A DNA stretch of 64,000 nt from Margaritispora aquatica (Eukaryota > Ascomycota > Leotiomycetes > Helotiales > Discinellaceae): contig VJWN01000010.1 in assembly GCA_007644065.1 (NCBI GenBank), forward strand, positions 1,673,105 through 1,737,104, in the 5' to 3' direction. Shown piece after piece: positions 25,797-36,194 of the stretch (its first letter is position 1; every line of letters starts with the position of its first letter). The notes under the pieces were generated by a model, which worked only from the letters and a program-made list of their open reading frames with translations, was not told where the DNA came from and did no database searches. Made by a program: the position numbers and the translations under genes.

Positions 25797-28342
25797 ATTG
25801 TAATTGAGGGGTGGATTGAATCCTAAGCTAGATGTTGAATTAATGAGTGCGATGGAGTCGTCCAAATGATAGATACGATACGATTTTTGTACTTGAAATG
25901 TGAAAGAAGAGAGAGACAGAGGAGTACGAGGGACCTGCATCTGAAATAGAAATTGCGACAACCGTGAAAGTGGAAACATGGACTTCCGCTGGCTGTGCTC
26001 AATGTGTTGTGGTACTAGGATGCGGCAAGGATGCGGCAAGGATATAGCAGGGATGCATCAGGGGCGTGAGATCAAAGTGGATCACTTAGTACGAACTGTG
26101 AAGGAAGCTGCAACCAGCCATTGGATGATTGGGGATCGAAAGGAAAGAGCCTTAACCCCGAGAGGGATTAGATCACAAATTGGTCTCCAGGGCCAACGGC
26201 GTTGTGGATGTGTCCCATCCCGACCCATTGAAAATCTTTGAATACGGGGAAGCCGCCAATGATGAGGGATAAAGGAGGAGGGTGTGAGATCATGAGAGGA
26301 AAGGAAGGATGCAGGGGCGGAAAACATGGGTTAGGGAAAGATGAGAGATGATCCAGGGGTCGGCAGTATCTTCAACGTTCAAGAGTTCCTTTTCAGCAAC
26401 CACCACATTTCTGTCGACGTCACATTCCTAAACAATACCAAGCATATTTCAGCTACTTACCTACCTTACCATTCACCAAACATTGTAAGACTTACGACGA
26501 TATTGCCTCTCTATCTTCATACACAGCCACAATAAGTGAGGTCGACGAGGCTAAGATCAGGTATGGTAGCTGTGACTTGCGACGAGCAGTAGGAGAGATC
26601 AAGCTAACTAAGGTACCTAAGAAGTCTTTTCATATTCTAGAATGACTATTAATAGACAGGGAAAATATGCTCGCTGATGCCTTATTCGTCTTGGTACAGG
26701 CACAGATTTAAAACTCTAATTATTTATTGTGGAATGGTGGTGGTTGATCTTTTACTCATCCGACTGATGAGGGAGGAAATCACCTGATCAATAATCAGGT
26801 GTTCCATTCCAATGTTGAAAGAATGGAGTGGCTTTACTAAGGTAACCTTGTAAGGTAGGAAGTTCATGCTGTAAGGAGTAGTCTCCTCCGTAAAAGAATT
26901 TGCTCAAATGTAGTTAGTGTCTTGTTCATGGTTGTCTATTAGCTTACAATATTTGCAAAGAGGGTCTGAGATATTGCTATCGAATGTTTTAGCCCTGTCT
27001 TTCATATAAGGTACTCTCAGACTGCTGCATAGCATCACTCAATAGGCATCACTCAATATTCAAGCTGCCTACCCCACCAAGTCTGGCACTAAAGAGCTTA
27101 AACGTGAAGGCTCTAAGTCCTGTGTTCTAGTCAATGACGATATAAGCGAGCAGAATACTCGTTGTTCTTTGTCCACTCTTCATGGTAGTGCTCATATCCA
27201 ATAGCTACGACGTGTTACATCTCATGTGAGGGCCATTCTGAACATTGCAGATGTTGGCGAGAGATGGACTCTTTAGAGACCAATCATTTCTTTGATGAGC
27301 CAGAGAAAGAGAAGTAAAGAAGACGATGTGAATATTACTTCGCTTAGCACGTCTAGAACTAGCTTATTTAGCTGGTGTCATTTGTCTTCCTTCTCACACT
27401 TCAGGTGCAACACGATGCCAAAAGCTGGGGTTTCCTCAACAATATGGGAGAAGAAAAGGCCAGCCTAAAGAAATAGGCAACAGAGCCTTTCGCTTCTCTC
27501 CTCTACGTAAGGTAATAAATCTGATCATCAATCTCTAAGTCAAATCCACAACCATACCTCATCTAGACCAGAATAACACAAATAAACCTCAGAACCCCTA
27601 TCGTTGGAAACATAGAGATCGCAACACTTTTAGAAACAATACCCCGGGCAGCTCTTCACCCTCACTTCGAGTAAAGAAAGCTCTTAAGCGCTCTGACTGT
27701 AATGGCTGGAAAGTAAGGTAGAGGCAGAGACGAAACGAAACGCCAAGATTCCAGCTTGAGACAGACCTGGACGTGAACCGAAAGAAAACAAAAAAAAACA
27801 CACACTCACATCTCCTGGTTTGCACATCTTTGATTCGTGTCACCCTGAGGTATGTTATGAATAGTGGCGATTAGCAACCCGCAGCATTATTGTGGAAGGA
27901 AAGAGCAGCAGGTGGTGGAAGGGCCTTGAGGCTACAGCAGGACTGGGGATGGAAATGGGAAGATTAATGTGTTTTCTATGTGTGGGGATTCGGGGTAGAT
28001 TGGTGTTTGAAGTATTGAGCTTTGGCTGCGATGGTCATCTTGAATCTAGGGCTGAAGATGGTGGGGTAGTACTCATGGAGGTGGTTTCCGGTGGACCTTG
28101 AGCATTAATGGGATTCTACAACACAGACGAACATTTCTTAACATACATGCTTGTGCACTCTCCACCCTTAACAACCCCCAATAATCTCTCTCATTGCAAC
28201 CAATTACCAACTCATCTTATCCACATCCTGCCCACAACACACCACCCCTCCACAGCTCATGATCCAAGCACGGCTAAACTCCGGCCCAAACTATCCCACA
28301 AACAATATATACTCATGCTAAGATTATGTCATCATCTAAGAA
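25797..28342. other. Intergenic stretch before the tRNA
   Basis: No gene is supported. It holds the outer promoter of the GPI-protein gene and one compact hairpin at 26781-26801. The stretch just 5' of the tRNA is rich in C, A and T. Confidence 0.55.
26781..26801. repeat. 8-bp perfect hairpin (CACCTGAT / ATCAGGTG)
   Basis: The arms 26781-26788 and 26794-26801 are perfectly complementary with a 5-nt loop. No poly-T follows, and no neighbouring gene ends here. Function is unknown. Confidence 0.7.
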
Positions 28343-28467
28343 GGACAGATGGCCGAGTGGTTATGGCGTGTGACTCAAGAATTGGATTTATCCACTCTTA
28401 CAGATCTCCAAAGATCTGGTGTATTCTCATAGGGCAACCTGCAGGGGTTCGAATCCCCTTCTGTTCA
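28343..28467 (+). tRNA. tRNA-Leu (anticodon CAA) with intron
   Basis: The acceptor strand GGACAGA (28343-28349) pairs with TCTGTTC (28460-28466), with A28467 as discriminator. The A box is TGGCCGAGTGG from 28350. The anticodon stem TGTGA (28369-28373) pairs with TCATA (28427-28431). The loop reads CTCAAG, placing anticodon CAA at 28376-28378. A 46-nt intron, about 28380-28425, sits one base 3' of the anticodon, the standard eukaryotic place. The long variable arm GGGCAACCTGC makes it class II, and the T arm AGGGGTTCGAATCCCCT carries the B box. It has no encoded CCA, as expected in a nuclear genome. Introns in tRNA-Leu(CAA) are common in fungi. Confidence 0.95.
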
Positions 28468-28728
28468 GAAGTTAACCTTTTTTGAACTTTTTGTTTTTGG
28501 TTGCTGGTGGTGAGTGAAGTTGAAGAACAAGATGGTGTGTCGATGCATACTAGATAGATGAAGGAAGATTTTTTCCTTCTGTTTTGGAATTAAGCGAATA
28601 CGGTAAAGGATGGCCAAAACTCCTAGTATGCTGATATCTCTTAAGCTTTTGATGTCCTTGTTTTTCATTCCCAACCAAACGTTTCCAAGTCCAATTAATC
28701 TAGGCAAATCTTCAACTCCAATGGTCAT

Positions 28729-30123
28729 TTACTCCTCTGCAACTATCTCCTCATCCGACTCCCCAGAGTCCTCAAAATCATCCTCATTAGCCAACTCCTT
28801 GCCATTCTCAATATACTCATCCACACCCCTCAGGACCTTCAGGTTCGGCAGAAGCTCTGCTCGTCGCTCAACCACCTCTTTCATTTTCTCCGCCAACTCT
28901 TCCGAGTCTTGCGCTCTGTACCCGACGAGTTCGAACTCCTCCAAGCTGGGCGGTAACCAGGCTGCTAGTGTCTCCTTGCCTGAGATCTTGGCGAAGCGCG
29001 AGGCGAGCTTGATGCCGATACGTAGGTGTGTCAGGGCGGGGAAGTAGGGCGTGCTTTCTGTTTTTGACTTCTTTTTCTGGGTGGCAGCTTTGCTGTCTGA
29101 GGAGTTTAGCGTGTTAGTGTCTGAATCTCCCTTCTCCTTTTCCCTTTCCTTGTCCCTCTCCTCTTGATCTGCAACCTGTTCCTCCCAATTCTGGGTTTCC
29201 TCCGCCAGCGGCTGATATAGCAAAGAATCGATATCAAGATCTAACGATCGCAACGTCAACCGATGCGGTTCCAGCATTCTCGCTACCTGTGGCGAATATA
29301 TCCCGCCCGTCCCATCACCGCCCACCCGTCCCCCAAATCTATACTTCAACACCTTCAACCCCGTCGAGAAGTCAACAATCTTCCCTAAACAATCCCCCGA
29401 GAGTTCACAATCCCACAACCTAATCTCCTCGACCGCTGAAGCCTTGGATGGAATTTCATGATAAGTGCCTCCATCCTCGATCGAAATGCCTCCAATCCCC
29501 TTCCCCTTGATGCTCCGCAAAAATGGCAAGTTCGCAAAGATATTAAACTCGGGGAAGCTGTATTCCGCCCATGCCGCATCGCTGTACTGCGTGTCGGCCA
29601 TGAGCTGCAGGTGCGTGACGGCAATGGAGCCAAATAACCCGTCTTTGGCCCTCTGTACTGCCTTCTCTACGAACCGAGGATCATCCACTCCTCCGACTAT
29701 CCATGTCCGCGCGTTTGGCAGCATGGGCAATAGCAACGCCACCACGGCGTCGGGGAGAAGCCGGTGCGAGCTCGGCTTGCTAATGCCTGGCGACGTGGTC
29801 GTCATGAGGCGCGCGAGCAATTCGGCGGCATCGCTATCGTCCCAGTTCTGCTCCGCGATGGCGGCTTTGAAGACACGCTCCTTCTCGAGCTCGGCTTCTG
29901 TGGTGGCAGTGTACGGTAATGCCTTGTCTGGGTAGTATGGCCAGTCCATGAAATTTAGGGTTACACGGTGCACGTATTGTGCGAGGGTGGGGTCTTTTAA
30001 AATGGATAGAGCGAAGGTCTGCGCAAGGGGGATGTCGCTATCGGAGCTGATCTTGAGGTGGGAGAATTTCTTGACGAGGAGGGGGTCGTGGTGTAGTTCC
30101 TGGGAGGCGGGGCGTTTGGTCAT
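28729..30123 (-). CDS. Hypothetical protein with acidic tail, LRR/F-box-like repeat region
   Basis: This is a 464-residue single-exon gene starting at the ATG at 30123. I do not recognise a named family. Visible are an opening LxxPxLAQYVHRVTL-like segment (about residues 42-58), recurring leucine-spaced segments such as VTHLQLMAD, VEEIRLWDCELSG, LKVLKYRFGG and LRSLDLDID (about 165-305), then a charged linker with KEREKEK and KKKSK. It ends in a strongly acidic tail (DDFEDSGESDEEIVAEE). The leucine spacing resembles the LRR part of fungal F-box proteins, but no F-box is seen at the N-terminus, so substrate-adaptor function would be a guess. Codon use and length support a real gene. Confidence 0.75.
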   Translation of the reverse strand: MTKRPASQELHHDPLLVKKFSHLKISSDSDIPLAQTFALSILKDPTLAQYVHRVTLNFMDWPYYPDKALPYTATTEAELEKERVFKAAIAEQNWDDSDAAELLARLMTTTSPGISKPSSHRLLPDAVVALLLPMLPNARTWIVGGVDDPRFVEKAVQRAKDGLFGSIAVTHLQLMADTQYSDAAWAEYSFPEFNIFANLPFLRSIKGKGIGGISIEDGGTYHEIPSKASAVEEIRLWDCELSGDCLGKIVDFSTGLKVLKYRFGGRVGGDGTGGIYSPQVARMLEPHRLTLRSLDLDIDSLLYQPLAEETQNWEEQVADQEERDKEREKEKGDSDTNTLNSSDSKAATQKKKSKTESTPYFPALTHLRIGIKLASRFAKISGKETLAAWLPPSLEEFELVGYRAQDSEELAEKMKEVVERRAELLPNLKVLRGVDEYIENGKELANEDDFEDSGESDEEIVAEE

Positions 30124-32291
30124 TGTGACGATGTATTTGGATCAGAGATGGAAAGCGCTTGTGCTATTCGTTTTGTAGAGTTTGGGTATTCCAATTCTAA
30201 GGAAGAAGATGGTGCGATGGGTGAAGTTAAGTTGGGTAAATGCTCAAGTCATGTGATATCAAATTGTCGCTTAATTCTAGGCAGGTAAGGCAACGCTGGC
30301 AGGGTGGTGTCCAGGAATTTGATTAGAAACACTTATATTTTTTATATTTAAAGATTTGTGACTGTCCCCGGTGACATATGCAGCTCAGATTCCAAGGAAT
30401 CTAATGTTAGGTACGTGGTTATTTTATGGGTAAACACCTCAGCAGATCGTAAGCCTAGTCCGAACCTCCAAGCATCCAGCTTCGACACTCTCAACAGAAC
30501 CGACATAAACCTTACCCACCAGCCCGCATATGGCGAAAAGGTGCGACAGGTTGGTCAGGAGACGCTCAGAATACGGTTTTTAGCATGTAGGCTGTTAGAT
30601 TCAGTTCTCGGCGTGCTGATTTGAAGGCTAATGGAGCTCGGAATTCTACGGGCTCTTGCACAGTTTGGGGAGTGTGGTATTGTTTTCACAGAGGGGGTTT
30701 CTGCGCTGAACTGCGACCTGTCATTTTCGTCTTCGCTTGAGCGATGGAGCTGAAGCGCAGGCCGCATATGTCGTAGAATGCCTAGCACATTTGTCGAGAG
30801 GAGGTACTGCTGAACTTGAACTGACAGAGAGCGACCAGGTATTGGGAGTAACGTCAAGGCTGTCGTGTTATAATTTCAGCTCGCGCGCGACCGCGCGACG
30901 CCATTGCAGCAATCTGTAGGCTTTCATTCGCGTACGGTAGTATCTGCGGCTAAGTTGACGCGTTAAGGAACGAAGAAATGTATTTGCAATCCGATACTTC
31001 GCCATTTAAGATCCTGCCTGCTGGCAGATCTACGAACTAAACAACCAATTTACTTCATAATCCAACTAATAATGACTTCCATATGTAACTTATTCTTTGC
31101 CTCATTCTATTCATTTTCACTCCAGTGCTTTTATTCTCACGGCTAGCAAGCTGTTTATATTGAATGTCCACGTTAAGCGAGAGCTCATCCAGCTCCAAAA
31201 GAGAAGCTCCAACCTGCAAAAGGTTCGGGGTCCGACTAGCGATCACCCCTACATCCCTATCCACGAGAGGTGCGACATCCCGATACCACACAACTTTTGA
31301 TTCGCCCATAGTAAAGTGCCCGGATGACCCAGTGATAGAATGTAAACAAATTACCACTGAACCACCTCCTTCGAAGATGAAATGGGGGCGCTTAATTTAA
31401 CTTACATACGCCAAATATGGTCCAGGGTCATGTGATATGAGATCACCATACCAGGACATATGTAGAGACATTGTCTTCACTTGACTTGCTTTAATCGTGT
31501 CTTCCCCCCAACTTGTTATCAAGTTAACAGAGCAATGCAATGAGTTATTCAATGAGTGGCCTGCAATATCTTGACCATCACACCAAATTTAAGTAATCTT
31601 ACAGTCAGATTGTTCAAAGCATGCAAAGCTCACACTTGCAAAGTCTAGTTCATATTATTATCGACTGGCTCTTCAAATTTGGCCACCAACTTAGAACAGG
31701 AGATACGCTTTGCCTATCCGGGAAATGAATGCACTGGACTGAAAATCTGGAGATCACTTAGCAGGAAACAAATGTTCGGAAGGAACTCCCAATTACTACT
31801 CGTCGTTCTGGCGGCTGGGAGAGGGACTCTTGCCTTTAAATTAAGAAAAGTGTGGCATCGTGGCAATCTCGACCGCCATCTCTATAGCATTGTCTTTGGC
31901 AGTACGACAGCGTTAAATAATTATAAATGCCCCTTGCGCTCTAGTACTGTAAGAAGTCAATGGTTGAGGCAAATCCGAAGCTCGATAGCCGAAAAGATGT
32001 GTCTAACTGTATGGAAGTGCTGATGGAGAGAATGAATGATTATAGCAGACCTATACTTCTAACATTATATTAAAAACGATATGTATGGCAACTAACAAAG
32101 ATGGTGGGAGATGGGTAATTTGGGTATTGTCTGAATTGAGTGGTCACAGAAACTGTGTCTCTCAACTGACATCGTGTTGAGAGATTCAAATTGAATTACA
32201 AGAAATGAACTCGGGTATATGCTCAACGCAACGCCACCAAACACACAACTCACTCACATCTTGCTAATACAATCTCCAAGCCTCCCCAGCA
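30124..32291. other. Intergenic stretch
   Basis: It is the promoter side of the acidic-tailed gene and the 3' side of the dynein gene. Open frames lie on both strands at about 31055-31400 but lack supporting context. A tRNA-like A box on the minus strand near 31354-31364 does not fold into a tRNA. Nothing else was recognised. Confidence 0.5.
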
Positions 32292-34438
32292 CTATAGCCC
32301 ACTCACACCATTTGATGCACCCAGCATGGTGCTTTCTAACCTGGCTACCAGCTTCTTGACGCTAGTCCACTCTTCATTCCTTGCACTGTCCTTACCACCA
32401 AGATCTGGACCAACTTCAAATACCGTCAAAGCGCCGTCGAGTCCACCAGTTGCAAGTCTCTTCCCTTCAGACTCCTCCCAAGCCAACTTGTTCAAGCTCT
32501 TGGACATCCCGCTTCGTCCACCTGCTCTGGTGTTAGGTGCAACCTTTGCAAGCGGGACTTCTGTGTCGACAGTAATGTCCCACACTTCCAGATTGCCTGC
32601 GCCATCCACAAGTGAAAAGACTCCAGGCTTAACTGGTGACCAGGCTGCATCATATACGACGTCTTCTCTCGTAAAATCTAGAATTGGTGTCACGAATTGC
32701 CCTTCACCAGTCACACCAGTAGTTGAAGTGGCAGCCGGCGCACGAACCTTCCATAACTTCACACTCCAATCTAGAGAGGAAGACAATACCAGATCGCCGA
32801 GATCGACTGGTCCTCTAGCAGGGTGGAAATCGATGGACATTACGGGTGCTGCATGTCCACGATAGCTGACTCTCTGGTCAACACCTGCTTTTGCACCAGC
32901 TCTGTCATATCGATGACAAGGAAAGATAGCTCCTTCTTCTGATCCAATCAGGAAGTATGTCGGATCCGTTTGAGGAAATGCCATGCATGTTGGTGATAGG
33001 TCTTCTGTCTTTGCAGGTGCAGGTGTTGTCAATGTGAGGAGTTCTTGCGGTTGAGCTAGCATGTCGACTGTCCAACCACAGACAACACCATCCGTAGAGC
33101 ATGAGATAATATTATTGGCATTTTGTGTTCCCACAATATCGACCGAGTATATTGGATGAGTATGTCCTGATCCTGTTAAAGGTGTCTTTTGAACAGGCGA
33201 AGACTTCGCCCGGGTATCCCAGAGAAGCACCTGGCCACTGTAGCACCCGCCTACTATTAAATTTGGATGAAAAGGAGAAAATTTGGCAGTCAGAACATCT
33301 GACTGTGCATGAAAGACATATTCTGGTCGATCATGAAGATGCATATTCCACACCTGAACAAGTCCATCCGGCTCATGTGGCGCTGATGGATTTTTCGTAT
33401 ATGCCGCGAGAACAAGTTCTGAAAACTTGGGTGAGAAGTTGATGTCGCTAATCATTCTCTTCTTCGACCACCGCTCATCATAAAATTGTGCCACTTCCTT
33501 CACCCTCCTTCGTCCCTTGCCCCTTGATGTGCTGTATTCATCATCGTCGTCATCGATTCCATTAGCACCACTAAGTGCATAGTCCGCTAGAATATCGTAT
33601 TCCTGGTCCAATGCTCTCTCAATCACTTTGCTAGATCTCTCTACAAAGTCCATGAAGTCCTCCGAAGATGTAACTGCATTGAGCTCCTCATTTGTAAGTG
33701 CTCTGGCAGGAAAATTTGCAGCTGCGTGTGAAGCTGTATTCAAAGGGCCATCGACAACGAGATCTCTGGTGGCCTTGAGCTCCTCCTCGATCTCTTTTCT
33801 GATGTTCTCCCTCAGTTCCTCCTCCCGTGTTCGTTCTCTTCTGCTCAGCCTCTTACTAGGTGTCGATGTGACTGGGACCTCGCCATCATCATCGTCCGAA
33901 TCCTCAAATGCCTTTGGCCTTGAGGTTTGTGTACTCCAGTCTTCGGTTGTTTGCACAGCCTTGCTGTAGGAAAATACCTCTTTGATGGGGGAAGGAGTGA
34001 ATTCGAATACTGTGGATAGTGGGACTGTTGAAAGTGTCTGCGTTGAAATAGAAAAGTTCTGCGGCTGCTGAAACTGGGTTGTAGTTGGTTCGGAGTTCTC
34101 GTTGCTAAGTTCTCCAGCACTTAACACACTGTTTGGTCTACTACCTCTCCCAGCTGGAGATCCTGCACCACCAGGACCAGTTGAACCAGGTCTGACTAGT
34201 ATTGACGAGATGTATTTGTCTAATTCCTCGCGGTTCTCTGCTCGATTGGCAACTGGTGCAATAAGCTACTCATAGTCAGTGTCTATCCAAACTATTTAGG
34301 GGGTAAAATCACATCACTAGAACCTCCAATGCTCTGCCGACTTGTAGATATTTCCCTTGTCCGTAGTTCCCTTTGGCGCTTCAGCTCTGCAAGCTTTGCC
34401 TTCTTCGCAAGAATTTCATCTCTTCTTTGCTGCATCAT
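32292..34438 (-). CDS. nudI: Cytoplasmic dynein intermediate chain
   Basis: Exon 1 is 34438-34313, the intron is 34312-34266 (GTGATT donor, CTGACTATG branch, AGTAG acceptor), and exon 2 is 34265-32292, giving 699 residues. The product scaffolds cytoplasmic dynein, linking the motor heavy chain to light chains, dynactin and NudE. The N-terminus MMQQRRDEILAKKAKLAELK is the basic coiled coil that binds p150/NudE in known intermediate chains. Next are three QT-type motifs fitting LC8 light-chain docking (STQT about 116-119, AVQT about 145-148, STQT about 153-156). An acidic SDDDDGE stretch and a charged helix (RRERTREEELRENIRKEIEEEL) follow. From about residue 290 there is a WD40 propeller (DGLVQVWNMHL, GGCYSGQVLLWD, LSSSLDWSVKLWK, GNLEVWDI). 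Its promoter faces that of ATP synthase subunit e. The family call is firm; the symbol follows Aspergillus nidulans use. Confidence 0.93.
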
Positions 34439-34859
34439 AGCTGCGAGACATGCCTTTGGGCGAGGCTAATAATTGTTGATGATATGCGGTTTGGAAGGTG
34501 TTTAGAAGTACGGGGATCTTTAGTATAGATTTTGTATCTTCTATGTTATACTTTCAAAGAAAGGCTTGATCAAAGAATATCTGTTTCAAAGTGCTCTGAA
34601 TCTGTACTGTACACCTCGTCGCGTTAGATGTCGTGAGGACCGCGATGAACGATCATGTGACAAATTTAGCTTCCGTCGGGACAATCAATCTGTTCCTGAA
34701 TGGCCCGGATCTTGAAAAAGAGCTTCGCATCGCCAACAATATCACCCTACGGCCTCCCGTCTCAATTACTCGTCAATTGACAATTGCTGATACACGATCA
34801 TTCTAATCTACCCAACGCGACTATCCTACCCATCTCACGACCGATCATCACCTTAAAAA
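34439..34859. promoter_or_regulatory. Divergent promoter, dynein intermediate chain / ATP synthase e
   Basis: These 421 bp separate two divergent start codons, so both promoters must lie here. No specific regulator site was identified. A pyrimidine- and AC-rich leader precedes the ATG at 34860. Confidence 0.65.
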
Positions 34860-35348
34860 ATGGCGTCAACAGGAGTCAATGTATGTCCGAGAATTCTCCC
34901 TGGGCAGCACGATCTATGGACCATAAGACATGCAACTGCGCGGCATTGCCTGATGAGTTAGAAGTGATGTTGACTCTTCTTCTAGGTTCTGCGTTACACA
35001 GCACTGGGCGCCGGTGTGCTCTACGGATTCTACCACCAGGCAAAGCTTTCGGCAGCATCCAGAATGGCAGCAGTTGATAGAGAATACCACCAGAAGGAGC
35101 TGTTGATTGGACAGGCAAAAGCAGCATACGCAAAGAAGAATGCGCCAGCAAGCTCGAAGGGAGATGGTACGTTCAATTTGGTTTTACGGCTTGAAGAATT
35201 TTCGAACTCTTTGAATGTAGCGAGAGATGCTTGCTGAGAAAGATGGTTGGACTGCTTCTAACTGAGTTCAATAGTTATAAGAGACCCAAATGATGCCAAC
35301 TTCGACCTGGAGGCACTCCTGAAGGCCGTGCAGGCAGAGGGACAATAA
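34860..35348 (+). CDS. TIM11: Mitochondrial F1Fo-ATP synthase subunit e
   Basis: There are three exons: 34860-34880, 34986-35166 and 35275-35348, giving 91 residues, the usual size. Both introns have clean borders (GTATGT...CTTCTAG and GTACGT...CAATAG), and only the spliced frame gives a protein. The inner-membrane helix is VLRYTALGAGVLYGFYH (about residues 8-24) with the glycine spacing GxGxxxG (G15, G17, G21) that in yeast supports ATP synthase dimerisation and cristae shape. A charged helix with EYHQKELLIGQAKAAYAKK follows, then the short C-terminal DANFDLEALLKAVQAEGQ. Subunit e is a supernumerary Fo subunit needed for dimers, not for catalysis. It is too short to stand out as an unspliced frame. 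Confidence 0.93.
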
Positions 35349-36194
35349 ATGTACGAAGAGGACAGGCGTAGGGGAGTAATGACGGTTCGGGTGGAACAGG
35401 CATAGAAGGCATATCATGAGTAGCCATTTGGCATGCTGATTTGACCTATACGGGGGTGTCAATGTGATCATACAAAAGCCTTAGACATCACTTGGCACAC
35501 TTCTTGTACATTGTACTCATAGTCGAATGGAGAGGGAGTCTTCAATCCAGCAACTGAGAAGAAATGCAAATTGTGAAGAGAGATCGTGTGAGGAGTTTGG
35601 CAATGTCGATTCAAGGAGTTCATGACTGTGCTAGAAAGCTGTACCAGCTGATTGTGATATTCCTATGAGGCACATTAACAGCACTGCCATTCACTTTGAG
35701 CCACAGCAGTCAGTTTACACCACAATGATGTTAGTGATTCCGACAACAAGTATCACGAGCTCGATATCTATCATGCATTGATGTGAAGCCATGTCGTTCT
35801 CTTCTCTTCTCTTCTTAATGGGCTCATAATAATCTAAAGTAGCTAAGCTCAAGAAAAGTAGAATGGTAGCGGTCATGATGGTCAGTCACCTCAGCTAAGG
35901 GAAACCAGACGGTGACCGAAGGTATCAAAAGCATGCTCAGAACAGCCTTCAGTCTCCCAAATTAACAATAACAACCAATTCCTCATATTGTATCAGTTGT
36001 ACTTGAAGTTGTTCTCTTAGTGAGCACGAACTATGCTGTCAAGTCGAAAGTAAGCTGCCGCTTTAACCTCCCGACGCCGCCGTTTTAGAGCTTACCCCTG
36101 CAGGCGCACGCGTTCTAGCTGTTAGGACAGTTTACAGCTGGTTGAACACATACTCAATTAGACGTCGACAACTTTTTGAACGCCAACAATAACC
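35349..36194. other. Intergenic stretch, 3' of ATP synthase e and 5' of STT3
   Basis: These 846 bp hold no gene that can be supported. The right part is the STT3 promoter. No repeats or RNA genes are seen. Confidence 0.6.

Noticed and set aside
26765..26803. Hammerhead-ribozyme-like core (CTGATGA, then GAAA, then a perfect stem)
   Set aside because: Only one of three stems is present: the five bases between CTGATGA and GAAA cannot pair, and stem I is absent.
31299..31364. Minus-strand tRNA-like A box (TGGTTCAGTGG) with a weak B-box-like GGGCGAATC downstream
   Set aside because: No acceptor stem pairs and no T stem forms around the B-like word; it looks like chance or a long-decayed relic.
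31055..31400. Overlapping open frames on both strands between the acidic-tailed gene and the dynein gene
   Set aside because: Neither has a recognisable motif, good start context or supporting splice sites, and both cannot be real; too short to claim.
31676..32023. Plus-strand frame of 114 codons
   Set aside because: It starts with a non-ATG codon and shows no similarity to any family I know.
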